Part shown: positions 1-5,935 of the stretch, piece by piece
Position numbering within the stretch: the stretch's first letter is position 1
How the letters are laid out: each line of letters starts with the position of its first letter
Assembly (NCBI GenBank): GCA_947480375.1
Contig: CANKCX010000049.1
Span: forward strand, 1 to 6,094
Direction: 5' to 3'
Source: Actinomycetota bacterium
Lineage (GTDB): Bacteria > Actinomycetota > Actinomycetes > Nanopelagicales > Nanopelagicaceae
DNA: 6,094 bases
Made by a program: the position numbers and the translations under genes
The notes under the pieces: generated by a model
Told to the model about the DNA's origin: nothing
Databases searched by the model: none
The model's input: only the letters and a program-made list of their open reading frames with translations

Positions 1-869
1 ATATTCATCGCCATATCTGCCAACATAAATTGAACTCCCTGAAAATCAAAGATTTCGCGACCAAACTGTTTACGTTCGTGGGCATATTTTGTAGCAACTT
101 CAAATGCGCCTTGCGCAATTCCAAGTGCTTGTGCAGCAATCATGATTCGGGTGTGATCCAATGTCTGCATTGCAAGTGCAAAACCAGATCCGATCGCACC
201 TATTCTGCGATCATCCGAAATAGTTACGCTGTCAAAATAAACTTCCCGAGTTGGTGAACCACGAAAACCCATCTTCTTTTCATGGGCACCAAAGGAAACT
301 CCAACATCTTCTTTCTCAACTATGAATGCGGTTATGCCTTTCGCACCAAGAGCCGGGTCAGTTTGCGCAAGTACAGTATAAAAATCGGAGAAGCCGGCAT
401 TTGAAATCCACTTCTTACTTCCGCTAATTACCCAATTTCCATCACTTGCAACTGCTCTTGTTTTCATTGAGGCTGCATCAGAACCAGCCTCTGATTCAGA
501 TAAGCAATAAGAAAAACCTTTTCCTGAAACTAATTGCGGTAAATATTTTTTCTTCTGTTCTTCACTGCCAGCCAAAATCAAGGGCAGCGAACCCAATTTA
601 TTTACCGCTGGAATTAGCGAGGTAGATCCGCAAACTCTTGCGACTTCTTCAATAATAATTACAGTTGCAAGTGCATCAGCACCTTGGCCACCATATTTTG
701 AATCAACATGCGCAGCTGCTAGATCTGCACTTTGCAACGCATTAAAACCCTCTTGTGGAAAGCGCGAATCTTCATCTACATCATGCGCAAATGGCCCAAT
801 CTTCTTTGTTGCAAGTGCGCGAACACTTGCGCGCAATTCGCCATACTCTTCGCCGAACAAAGATTCCAT
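1..869 (-). CDS. Acyl-CoA dehydrogenase, SCAD-like (3' end missing)
   Basis: FAD-dependent flavoenzyme expected to oxidise an acyl-CoA to the trans-2-enoyl-CoA and pass electrons to an electron-transfer flavoprotein; cytoplasmic fatty-acid or branched-chain degradation. My translation from the ATG at 869 gives 289 open codons. The helical N-domain spans about 1-118. The family signature CLSESEAGSDAAS at 122-134 fits the FAD/substrate-binding pattern. KKWISNA at 152-158 lies in the middle beta domain, and YAHERKQFG at 262-270 plus FQGVQFMLADM at 276-286 lie in the C-terminal domain. The stretch around 231-253 (TLDHTR, AAQALGIAQ) resembles short-chain acyl-CoA dehydrogenases. The position holding the catalytic Glu in isovaleryl-CoA dehydrogenase is Thr240 here, so the base should be the usual C-terminal Glu, roughly 90-100 residues away beyond the window edge. 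It starts 12 bases after the copD-ctaG stop with no clear Shine-Dalgarno. Family assignment is firm; the substrate is not known. Confidence 0.95.
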   Translation of the reverse strand, partial: MESLFGEEYGELRASVRALATKKIGPFAHDVDEDSRFPQEGFNALQSADLAAAHVDSKYGGQGADALATVIIIEEVARVCGSTSLIPAVNKLGSLPLILAGSEEQKKKYLPQLVSGKGFSYCLSESEAGSDAASMKTRAVASDGNWVISGSKKWISNAGFSDFYTVLAQTDPALGAKGITAFIVEKEDVGVSFGAHEKKMGFRGSPTREVYFDSVTISDDRRIGAIGSGFALAMQTLDHTRIMIAAQALGIAQGAFEVATKYAHERKQFGREIFDFQGVQFMLADMAMN

Positions 870-881
870 GTGCTAATTAAC

Positions 882-2774
882 TCAACTTTCCGGGCGCTCG
901 TCTAGTCTCTTTAAATCGGCAAGGAATTTGTTATATCTAGCTAAATCGTCATCCTCACCCATCGCAGCAGCACGATCCTCAGCCCGATCGATGCGCTTTG
1001 TCTCTTTACGATCTTCTCTTACCCATTGAATAAAGGTTGCAACTAGCGCAATCAAAATTGGAATCTCGCCCATTGCCCAACCGATAGCACCACCGGCGCT
1101 TTGATCTGCCAATAAATCTGTAGACCAAGGGCGTTCTAGGCTTTGGAAATATCCACCATCTAAAAGTGTTGTTGCAGATAGAAGTGCAATTGAGAAGAAA
1201 GCATGAATGCTCATAGCTGCAAATAGAACGATGATGCGCACGATATGTGGAACTCGTTTTGGCGATGGATCAATTCCCACAATTACATGGAAGAAGAGTG
1301 CACCCGCAAGTAAGAAGTGAATATTCATAAATAGATGGCCGCTATGGCTCTGCATTAATTTGCCAAAGATTGGGGTCATATAAAGTAGGAAGAGTGAACC
1401 ATCAAAGATAGCAAGCGCCACAATTGGATTTGAAATAATTCGGAAATATCGTGAATGTAAGAATGCAATTAAAGTGCCACGAATTCCGCGCTCTTCTGGG
1501 GTTCGACCAATCGGTAGCGTCCTAAGTGCAAGAGTAAGTGGGGCGCTTAAGATGAATCCGATCGGCGCAATCATTCCCAAAATCATGTGGGCAATCATGT
1601 GATATGAAAAAGCGAAATGTGCATATGCACCTAAGCCACCACTTGTTGCAAAATCTGCGGCAGTAACAGCGAGTGCAAATGAAATAGTTCTACCTACTGG
1701 CCATTTATCACCGCGTTTAGCCAGAATCACAACGCCTCTTATATATAGAGCTGTAATAAGAATTAATATCCCGATGAAGGCCGCATCCGGAACATAAGAA
1801 AAGAATATGTTTTTAAAGGTTGGTGCTGGCGGCATCGGGCTGCCGGCGATACTTTCAGCAATCCCAACTTTGCGCGGATTCTTTGGTACCGGTGGCGCAC
1901 TTGACGATAGCCATGCACCAACACTGATCGCAAGAATCATCACGATAATTTCAACAACTAGAAGTTGATAGACCTGCCTGGCCCCCTGTAATTTCTTCGC
2001 AATATATTTGCGATGGGCGGCACCAATAAAAATTAAAATCGCCGTCAATAAGATTTTATTTATTACTAGATTTCCATACTGCGAATTCCAGGCTTCTTTA
2101 AAGTTCAAGCGAGTCCAGGCATTTAGCGAGCCACTTACGCTTACTGCAATTGCAGACCAAAGAGCCAGAGCGCTGAAACGAGGAATCGCTAATTCGCGCT
2201 CGGGTTGGCTAATCAGAATTAACCCAATTATTCCGCCGACCCAGAGCGAGATAAAGATTACGTGAATTAAAAGTGAACCTATTGCCAGCCCATGATTTCC
2301 AGAACTACTTGAGTGGCTTTGGAAAACTGGCGCAAGTGTTCCGATAAAAGTTATTGCTAGTGCAAATATCGATCCTGTAGTTCGCATAATTCTTGGAAGT
2401 GCCAATAACACAATTGCCGCAGAAATTATGGTGATTGCATAACTTCGCCCTAGAGCGGTCTGCTCTGTGAATGATTTAATTACAGTTAAGTCGAAGGAAT
2501 CTGCAATGGGTGTTTCGAGCAAATTAGCAAGTTCAACAAAGAGAACACCAAGGCTGGACATCAGCCAAGCTGCTGCTGGAATTACCGCAAGATTTCGGAT
2601 CCGAATTGCTTCAGGCAAAAGTTTCGAGTGATCTTCACGAATAAAAAAAGCGATAGCAACAAGCAGGCCAATTAACGTTGTGCCCGAAAGAATTTGTAAG
2701 TCTTTTACAAGTGGAGTTAAGAATCCAAGAAGCCCGCTGGAATTTGAAATATGTGTATCGACTAACAAGTTCAC
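882..2774 (-). CDS. CopD / CtaG (caa3-type oxidase assembly) fusion membrane protein
   Basis: A 630-residue polytopic membrane protein joining a CopD-like copper-transport half (about 20-290) to a CtaG_Caa3 cytochrome c oxidase assembly half (about 325-585). CopD evidence: His154, His161 and His171 precede LWVGG (177-181), then RFSALALWSAIAVSVSG (199-215) and the YGNLVINK helix start (233-240). CtaG evidence: YHMIAHMILGMIAPIGFILS at 391-410, a His-rich stretch HSGHLFMNIHFLLAG at 477-491, VGIDPSP at 499-505, and the actinobacterial C-terminal pattern RPWSTDLLADQ then GWAMGEIPILI (565-575). The tail from about 586 is charged and probably cytoplasmic. Length is close to the 650-700 I recall for actinobacterial fusions. 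The start is a GTG at 2774, 14 bases after the CopC-like stop, with no good ribosome site; translation may be coupled to the upstream gene. The expected role is moving copper across or within the membrane for the CuA/CuB centres of the terminal oxidase. Transport direction cannot be read from sequence. Confidence 0.93.
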   Translation of the reverse strand: MNLLVDTHISNSSGLLGFLTPLVKDLQILSGTTLIGLLVAIAFFIREDHSKLLPEAIRIRNLAVIPAAAWLMSSLGVLFVELANLLETPIADSFDLTVIKSFTEQTALGRSYAITIISAAIVLLALPRIMRTTGSIFALAITFIGTLAPVFQSHSSSSGNHGLAIGSLLIHVIFISLWVGGIIGLILISQPERELAIPRFSALALWSAIAVSVSGSLNAWTRLNFKEAWNSQYGNLVINKILLTAILIFIGAAHRKYIAKKLQGARQVYQLLVVEIIVMILAISVGAWLSSSAPPVPKNPRKVGIAESIAGSPMPPAPTFKNIFFSYVPDAAFIGILILITALYIRGVVILAKRGDKWPVGRTISFALAVTAADFATSGGLGAYAHFAFSYHMIAHMILGMIAPIGFILSAPLTLALRTLPIGRTPEERGIRGTLIAFLHSRYFRIISNPIVALAIFDGSLFLLYMTPIFGKLMQSHSGHLFMNIHFLLAGALFFHVIVGIDPSPKRVPHIVRIIVLFAAMSIHAFFSIALLSATTLLDGGYFQSLERPWSTDLLADQSAGGAIGWAMGEIPILIALVATFIQWVREDRKETKRIDRAEDRAAAMGEDDDLARYNKFLADLKRLDERPES

Positions 2775-2788
2775 GGGTTAGTTACCCA

Positions 2789-3343
2789 CTATTTACGCTT
2801 TGGTTTTTTCGATCCACCAAAACTCTGCTTGGCATACCAAATTAGAAATATGAATACAAAACCGGCAAGAACCAATAACGTGTAAACAAATGCATTTGAT
2901 CCACTATTTAAATTTTTATCAACCTGCACGGTATTTCCTGAAGTTGGGGCTGGGGATGGCGTTCCCAAACTTGATGGTGCGTTAAACATAAAAGTATATG
3001 AACCAGTTAGCGCATCTTCGGTATCTGAAAGCAGGGTGTAATTAACGGTGTAGACCCCAGTCTTTGTTAATTCAGTAATTCCAACTTCAGCAGTATTTTC
3101 ATTTACGGTAATCGATCCATCATCGACAGCAACACCATTTGGATCATTGACGACGATTTGGCTTCCTTCTTGCGAGATTGCCCCTGCAGTCGTAATCGAA
3201 ATTGAATTTGGTGAAGTTGTTAAAACCGATCCTGCTTGTGGCACCGCCGTAGTAATGCTGTTTGCAAAGGCCGTTGTTGAGAAAACCGGAGCCAGAATCA
3301 AGGCTGCCGTAAAAATACTGCGAAATAGCCACCCTGCCTTCAT
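2789..3343 (-). CDS. CopC-like, membrane-anchored extracytoplasmic protein lacking copper ligands
   Basis: A 184-residue exported protein: basic N-terminus and hydrophobic core (about 1-22), signal-peptidase-like site after AFA (25-27), a CopC-like beta domain (about 28-121), a Pro/Ser/Thr/Gly linker (122-150), one C-terminal transmembrane helix (151-171) and a basic cytoplasmic end KKPKRK. CopC hallmarks are the early VPQAGSVLTTSP (34-45) and the closing LTGSYTFMF (112-120). In canonical CopC the mature N-terminal His and the DGH motif bind Cu(II). Here the N-terminal region has Ala27/Asn28 and the DGH position reads TED (108-110). There is no His or Cys anywhere and only one Met (119) after the start. 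Copper binding by the usual site therefore looks lost. It lies directly upstream of copD-ctaG, as CopC normally does. I chose the ATG at 3343 because it follows a GGGGGTG ribosome site and begins a clean signal peptide. An upstream in-frame ATG at 3472 would overlap the opposite-strand FmdB gene. Confidence 0.87.
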   Translation of the reverse strand: MKAGWLFRSIFTAALILAPVFSTTAFANSITTAVPQAGSVLTTSPNSISITTAGAISQEGSQIVVNDPNGVAVDDGSITVNENTAEVGITELTKTGVYTVNYTLLSDTEDALTGSYTFMFNAPSSLGTPSPAPTSGNTVQVDKNLNSGSNAFVYTLLVLAGFVFIFLIWYAKQSFGGSKKPKRK

Positions 3344-3346
3344 GCT

Positions 3347-3353
3347 CACCCCC
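3347..3353 (-). promoter_or_regulatory. Ribosome binding site of the CopC-like gene
   Basis: On the minus strand GGGGGTG ends three bases before the ATG at 3343. It decides the start against the longer in-frame opening to 3472. In-frame GTG codons at 3355 and 3349 fall in or beside this run and are weaker alternatives. A GATAAT hexamer (3364-3359, minus) a few bases upstream could be the -10 box, but I see no good -35. Confidence 0.5.
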
Positions 3354-3402
3354 ACAGCATTATCATTTTGATACTCGATTAGATGTAATTCTCTCACTTC
3401 TT

Positions 3403-3408
3403 TACAAT
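3403..3408 (+). promoter_or_regulatory. Putative -10 box for a leaderless fmdB transcript
   Basis: TACAAT matches the TATAAT consensus at five of six bases and ends seven bases before the FmdB ATG, so transcription would start at or next to the A of the start codon. No Shine-Dalgarno sequence precedes that ATG, which agrees with a leaderless message. No convincing -35 box is found 16-18 bases upstream. The same hexamer stands at an almost identical distance before the small minus-strand gene at 3789. Confidence 0.5.
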
Positions 3409-3415
3409 AGCGCCC

Positions 3416-3676
3416 ATGCCTACATATGAATATGCCTGCACCAAGTGCGGCCACGAATTCGAGGCATTTCAATCATTTTCAGATGATGCGCTAACCGAAT
3501 GCCCAGAATGCAAGGGCGAAGTTTCAAAGGTTTACTCAAATGTTGGCGTAGTTTTCAAGGGATCGGGTTTTTATAAAACAGATTCCAGAAATTCTAAGAG
3601 CTCTTCAACTCCAGCTGCTGCACCAAAACCTGCCGCTCCTGCCGCTCCTGCCGCTCCAACACCTAAGAATGATTAG
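3416..3676 (+). CDS. FmdB-family zinc-ribbon protein
   Basis: An 86-residue protein starting MPTYEYAC, the typical opening of the FmdB/CxxC_CxxC_SSSS family. Two cysteine pairs, C8-x2-C11 and C29-x2-C32, can hold one zinc ion in a rubredoxin-like ribbon (about 1-42). A serine-rich stretch follows (57-64), and the tail is low-complexity Ala/Pro including three PAA units (72-80) encoded by a perfect 9-base tandem repeat. The family is named for a putative regulator of amidase genes in Methylophilus, but most members have no proven function; cytoplasmic location is expected. It starts 72 bases from the divergent CopC-like gene, lacks a Shine-Dalgarno and is probably leaderless. Its TAG stop overlaps the TAA stop of the convergent small gene. 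Family identity is firm; role is unknown. Confidence 0.92.
   Translation: MPTYEYACTKCGHEFEAFQSFSDDALTECPECKGEVSKVYSNVGVVFKGSGFYKTDSRNSKSSSTPAAAPKPAAPAAPAAPTPKND
3629..3657 (+). repeat. Perfect 9-bp tandem repeat, three copies, within fmdB
   Basis: The unit CCTGCCGCT occurs at 3629-3637, 3638-3646 and 3647-3655, followed by a two-base partial copy. It is in phase with the codons and encodes Pro-Ala-Ala three times in the disordered FmdB tail. Copy-number change would add or remove three residues without a frameshift. Confidence 0.9.
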
Positions 3677-3789
3677 CCGTGATGAGGTGGGCGATCGCCT
3701 TCAATTTCAGCATCGCGCTTTGAGTCATCATCTTCACGTGGATCAATTTCATCTTGCGTTATTTTTGGCAAAATTTTCGGATCACTCAT
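3673..3789 (-). CDS. Small acidic hypothetical protein (38 aa)
   Basis: The minus strand has ATG at 3789 and TAA at 3675-3673, encoding 38 residues. The protein begins MSDPKILPKITQDEIDPRED, is rich in Asp/Glu, and ends GDRPPHHG. It has no membrane segment, signal peptide or cysteine and is probably disordered and cytoplasmic. Reasons to believe it: it fills the gap between FmdB and the MMPL gene almost exactly, its stop overlaps the FmdB stop by four bases, and a TACAAT -10 box ends six bases before its ATG, matching the fmdB arrangement. From memory, Actinobacteria have short acidic hypothetical proteins ending in RPPH-like sequences, which this resembles; I could not check. No Shine-Dalgarno is visible, so a leaderless message is inferred. 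Function unknown. Confidence 0.68.
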   Translation of the reverse strand: MSDPKILPKITQDEIDPREDDDSKRDAEIEGDRPPHHG

Positions 3790-3795
3790 AAGTAA

Positions 3796-3801
3796 ATTGT
3801 A
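3796..3801 (-). promoter_or_regulatory. Putative -10 box of the small minus-strand gene
   Basis: Read on the minus strand this is TACAAT, ending six bases before the ATG at 3789, so the message would be leaderless. GTTACA (3825-3820, minus) lies 18 bases upstream and matches four of six -35 positions. The box shares bases 3798-3801 with a plus-strand TGTAAT box. Confidence 0.48.
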
Positions 3802-3803
3802 AT
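3798..3803 (+). promoter_or_regulatory. Putative -10 box of the MMPL transporter gene
   Basis: TGTAAT matches five of six consensus bases and would start transcription near 3810, giving a short leader of about 17 bases that carries the purine-rich ribosome site. The -35 region is weak (TTCGGA at 3776-3781, three of six). It overlaps the opposing -10 box within the symmetric sequence ATTGTAAT. Confidence 0.38.
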
Positions 3804-3810
3804 CAAACAA

Positions 3811-3818
3811 GAGAGAGA
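3811..3818 (+). promoter_or_regulatory. Purine-rich ribosome binding site of the MMPL gene
   Basis: GAGAGAGA lies eight bases before the ATG at 3827. It is only partly complementary to the 16S anti-Shine-Dalgarno but is the one purine run at a suitable distance, and it supports the chosen start. Confidence 0.5.
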
Positions 3819-3826
3819 ATGTAACT

Positions 3827-5926
3827 ATGTTCGAGCAGTTAGGTCACTTTTTAGTTAGACGTCGCAAATCAGTTTTAGCTGGTTTCATCGTTGCAGTTAT
3901 TGCAGCAGGGGTAGTTGGTTCTCTTGTCTTTTCTCGACTTGAAGGTGGTGGGTACTCCGATCCCGGAAGTGATTCATGGAAGGCTGCTACATATTTAACA
4001 GATACCTTCAAAGTTAAAGACCCCGCAATCATTTTTATTATCGATGCTGGCAAGAGCGTTGCTGATCCTGCAGTTGCCGCAGAAGTTGCACCGATCGAAG
4101 CTGATCTTCGTTCTATGCCCGAGATCGCAAAGACTCTTTCATTTTGGAGCGCGGGTGGTGCTAAACAATTAATGAGCGCAGATGGAAGCGCTGCATACCT
4201 TTTCATCTATGGTCATAAATCAGATCCGACTCTCTTAAGTGGCCTTGCAGGAAAGCTGCAAGAAAAATATGACAAGAAGATTGGAAACCTCCGAATTTAT
4301 GTTGGTGGTTTCTCTACATTTAATCATGCAGTTAATACCAAGATTTCAGGAGACTTAGCCCTCGCTGAATCTATTTCGATTCCACTGACTTTCATCTTCT
4401 TACTTTTTGTCTTCGGTGGTTTGATTGCATCAGCAATGCCTGTAGTAGTTGGGGTAAGTGCAATCCTTGGCGCATTCTTAATTCTCTATTTAATAAGTTT
4501 GTTCACCGGCGTAAGTATCTTTGCCCTTAACTTGGTGACCGGTATGGGAATGGGACTCGGAATTGATTACTCCTTATTAATGGTAAATCGCTTCCGCGAA
4601 GAACTCCACGCTGGAAAGAGCGTTGAAGAATCAGTTGCGCAAACCGTTAAGACTGCTGGTAAGACAGTTTTCTTCTCAGGCATCACTGTGATGATCAGCC
4701 TTGCGGCACTTATGTTCTTCCCGCAAATGTTCCTGAAATCATTTGGCTATGCAGGTGTATCTGTAGTTGCGGTTGCAATTATTGGTGCGCTAATTCCACT
4801 TCCTGCAATTCTTGCTCTGCTTGGACACAAGATCGATAAATTTGTTGTTCGCAAAAGTGCAATCACTCCAAAGGAAGATGGTCGCTGGGCACACACCGCT
4901 CGCTTTGTTATGAAGCGTCCAGTTGCAGTTGTAGTTCTTTCACTCTTAATTCTTGGAACTCTTGCGGCTCCACTAAAAGACATTGTCTTTTCGCAAGTTG
5001 ATACCCGAGTTCTTCCTGCATCGAATAAAGCTGCGATCGCCGCCCAGGTTGGCTTGAATAAATTCCCTGGACAACAAGGAAATCCGATTGAAATTATTAT
5101 TCCAAATGGAACATCCAAAATGGTCGAGGTAAATAACTTCGTAAGCAATTTGGCAAATGTCCCAGGAGTTGTCGCTGTAGGGGCTCCGGAAACTGCCGGA
5201 TCTGATATCCGAATCGCAGCAATTCACAGTATGAGTTCGCGTTCACCTGCTGCAGAAAAAATGATTAAAGAAATACGTGCGCTAAAAGTTCCAGAGGGAA
5301 CTCTTGTTGGTGGAATCGCTGCCGATTATGCAGATAGCCAGATTGGTATCGCTAAGAAGTTGCCATTCGCACTGCTCTGGATTGCAATCGGTACATTGCT
5401 ACTTCTCTTTATGTTTACTGGCTCAATAATTTTGCCGATAAAAGCAATCCTTCTTAATCTGCTCTCGCTATCTGCGACATTGGGCGTTCTGACGTGGATC
5501 TTTATCCAAGGAAATATGAATTGGCTTGTTGGTTCATTTACTAACACCGGAACTATTGATACTTCGATGGTAATTCTTATTGCTGTAGTGGCATTTGGGT
5601 TATCTATGGATTACGAAGTATTTCTTCTTTCACGCATTAAAGAAGAGCACGATGCCGGCCATTCAAATATTGAATCGGTAGCTCTAGGGCTTCAAAAATC
5701 TGCACGCATTATTACTGCAGCTGCGGTAATTCTTGCGGTGGTATTCGCAATCTTCGTAACCAGTGGAGTTACATCAATCAAGACCATGGGCTTTGGTGTT
5801 GCCTTTGCAATTCTTCTAGATGCAACCTTGGTCCGAGCCCTGCTTGTTCCTGCACTCATGCGTCTCTTCGGTGAACGTAACTGGTGGGCACCAAAAGCGT
5901 TAAAGAGATTCACAATTAACCACTAA
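3827..5926 (+). CDS. MMPL/RND-family transporter (ActII-3/MmpL-like)
   Basis: A complete 699-residue inner-membrane exporter with RND two-fold symmetry. TM1 is about 14-36, followed by an extracytoplasmic domain (40-178) and TM2-6 (about 182-333). The second half has TM7 (364-383), a second outer domain (385-508) and TM8-12 (about 511-680). The proton-relay Asp-Tyr pairs are present in TM4 (GMGLGIDYSLLMVNRFREE, D247/Y248) and TM10 (FGLSMDYEVFLLSRIKEE, D595/Y596). After each lies the expected cytoplasmic segment leading into TM5 (KTAGKTVFFSGITV, 275-288) or TM11 (KSARIITAAA). The C-terminus is short, ending near FGERNWW, without the long tail of mycobacterial MmpL3. Members export lipids, polyketides, antibiotics or siderophores using the proton gradient; the substrate here cannot be named. 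No biosynthetic cluster, TetR-type regulator or MmpS partner is visible in the window. It is divergent from the 38-aa gene and ends nine bases before purU. Confidence 0.95.
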   Translation: MFEQLGHFLVRRRKSVLAGFIVAVIAAGVVGSLVFSRLEGGGYSDPGSDSWKAATYLTDTFKVKDPAIIFIIDAGKSVADPAVAAEVAPIEADLRSMPEIAKTLSFWSAGGAKQLMSADGSAAYLFIYGHKSDPTLLSGLAGKLQEKYDKKIGNLRIYVGGFSTFNHAVNTKISGDLALAESISIPLTFIFLLFVFGGLIASAMPVVVGVSAILGAFLILYLISLFTGVSIFALNLVTGMGMGLGIDYSLLMVNRFREELHAGKSVEESVAQTVKTAGKTVFFSGITVMISLAALMFFPQMFLKSFGYAGVSVVAVAIIGALIPLPAILALLGHKIDKFVVRKSAITPKEDGRWAHTARFVMKRPVAVVVLSLLILGTLAAPLKDIVFSQVDTRVLPASNKAAIAAQVGLNKFPGQQGNPIEIIIPNGTSKMVEVNNFVSNLANVPGVVAVGAPETAGSDIRIAAIHSMSSRSPAAEKMIKEIRALKVPEGTLVGGIAADYADSQIGIAKKLPFALLWIAIGTLLLLFMFTGSIILPIKAILLNLLSLSATLGVLTWIFIQGNMNWLVGSFTNTGTIDTSMVILIAVVAFGLSMDYEVFLLSRIKEEHDAGHSNIESVALGLQKSARIITAAAVILAVVFAIFVTSGVTSIKTMGFGVAFAILLDATLVRALLVPALMRLFGERNWWAPKALKRFTINH

Positions 5927-5929
5927 TAT
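5924..5929 (+). promoter_or_regulatory. Possible -10 box for leaderless purU
   Basis: TAATAT coincides with the MMPL stop codon and ends six bases before the GTG proposed as the purU start, the same spacing as the two TACAAT boxes in this window. It matches only four of six consensus bases and may be chance. Co-transcription with the MMPL gene is the simpler alternative. Confidence 0.22.
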
Positions 5930-5935
5930 TTGGGG

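Noticed and set aside
30..257. Plus-strand 75-aa open frame
   Set aside because: It lies wholly antisense to the acyl-CoA dehydrogenase, whose conserved motifs run through this stretch; the product is Cys-rich low-information sequence with no recognisable domain.
2008..2265. Plus-strand 85-aa frame inside copD-ctaG, and short frames at 3144-3371
   Set aside because: These mirror well-conserved coding sequence of the CopD-CtaG and CopC-like proteins; they are shadow frames.
2789..3472. Longer 227-aa reading of the CopC-like gene from an ATG at 3472
   Set aside because: It would overlap the opposite-strand FmdB coding region by 57 bases, bury the signal peptide 43 residues inside the protein, and ignore the GGGGGTG ribosome site before the ATG at 3343.
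3690..3699. Palindrome GGCGATCGCC, with a second GCGATCGC at 5033-5040, resembling the cyanobacterial HIP1 site
   Set aside because: Both copies lie inside coding sequence, two copies are too few to call an iterated element, and nothing else suggests a cyanobacterium.
3656..3700. Terminator between fmdB and the convergent 38-aa gene
   Set aside because: The two stops overlap and there is no stem followed by a T run on either strand; the nearby palindrome lacks a loop and T tract.
3844..4206. Minus-strand 120-aa frame and other minus-strand frames inside the MMPL gene (4747-5148, 4973-5227, 5326-5547, 5692-5913)
   Set aside because: All are antisense to a complete, motif-bearing transporter, show no domain of their own and have no plausible start signals.
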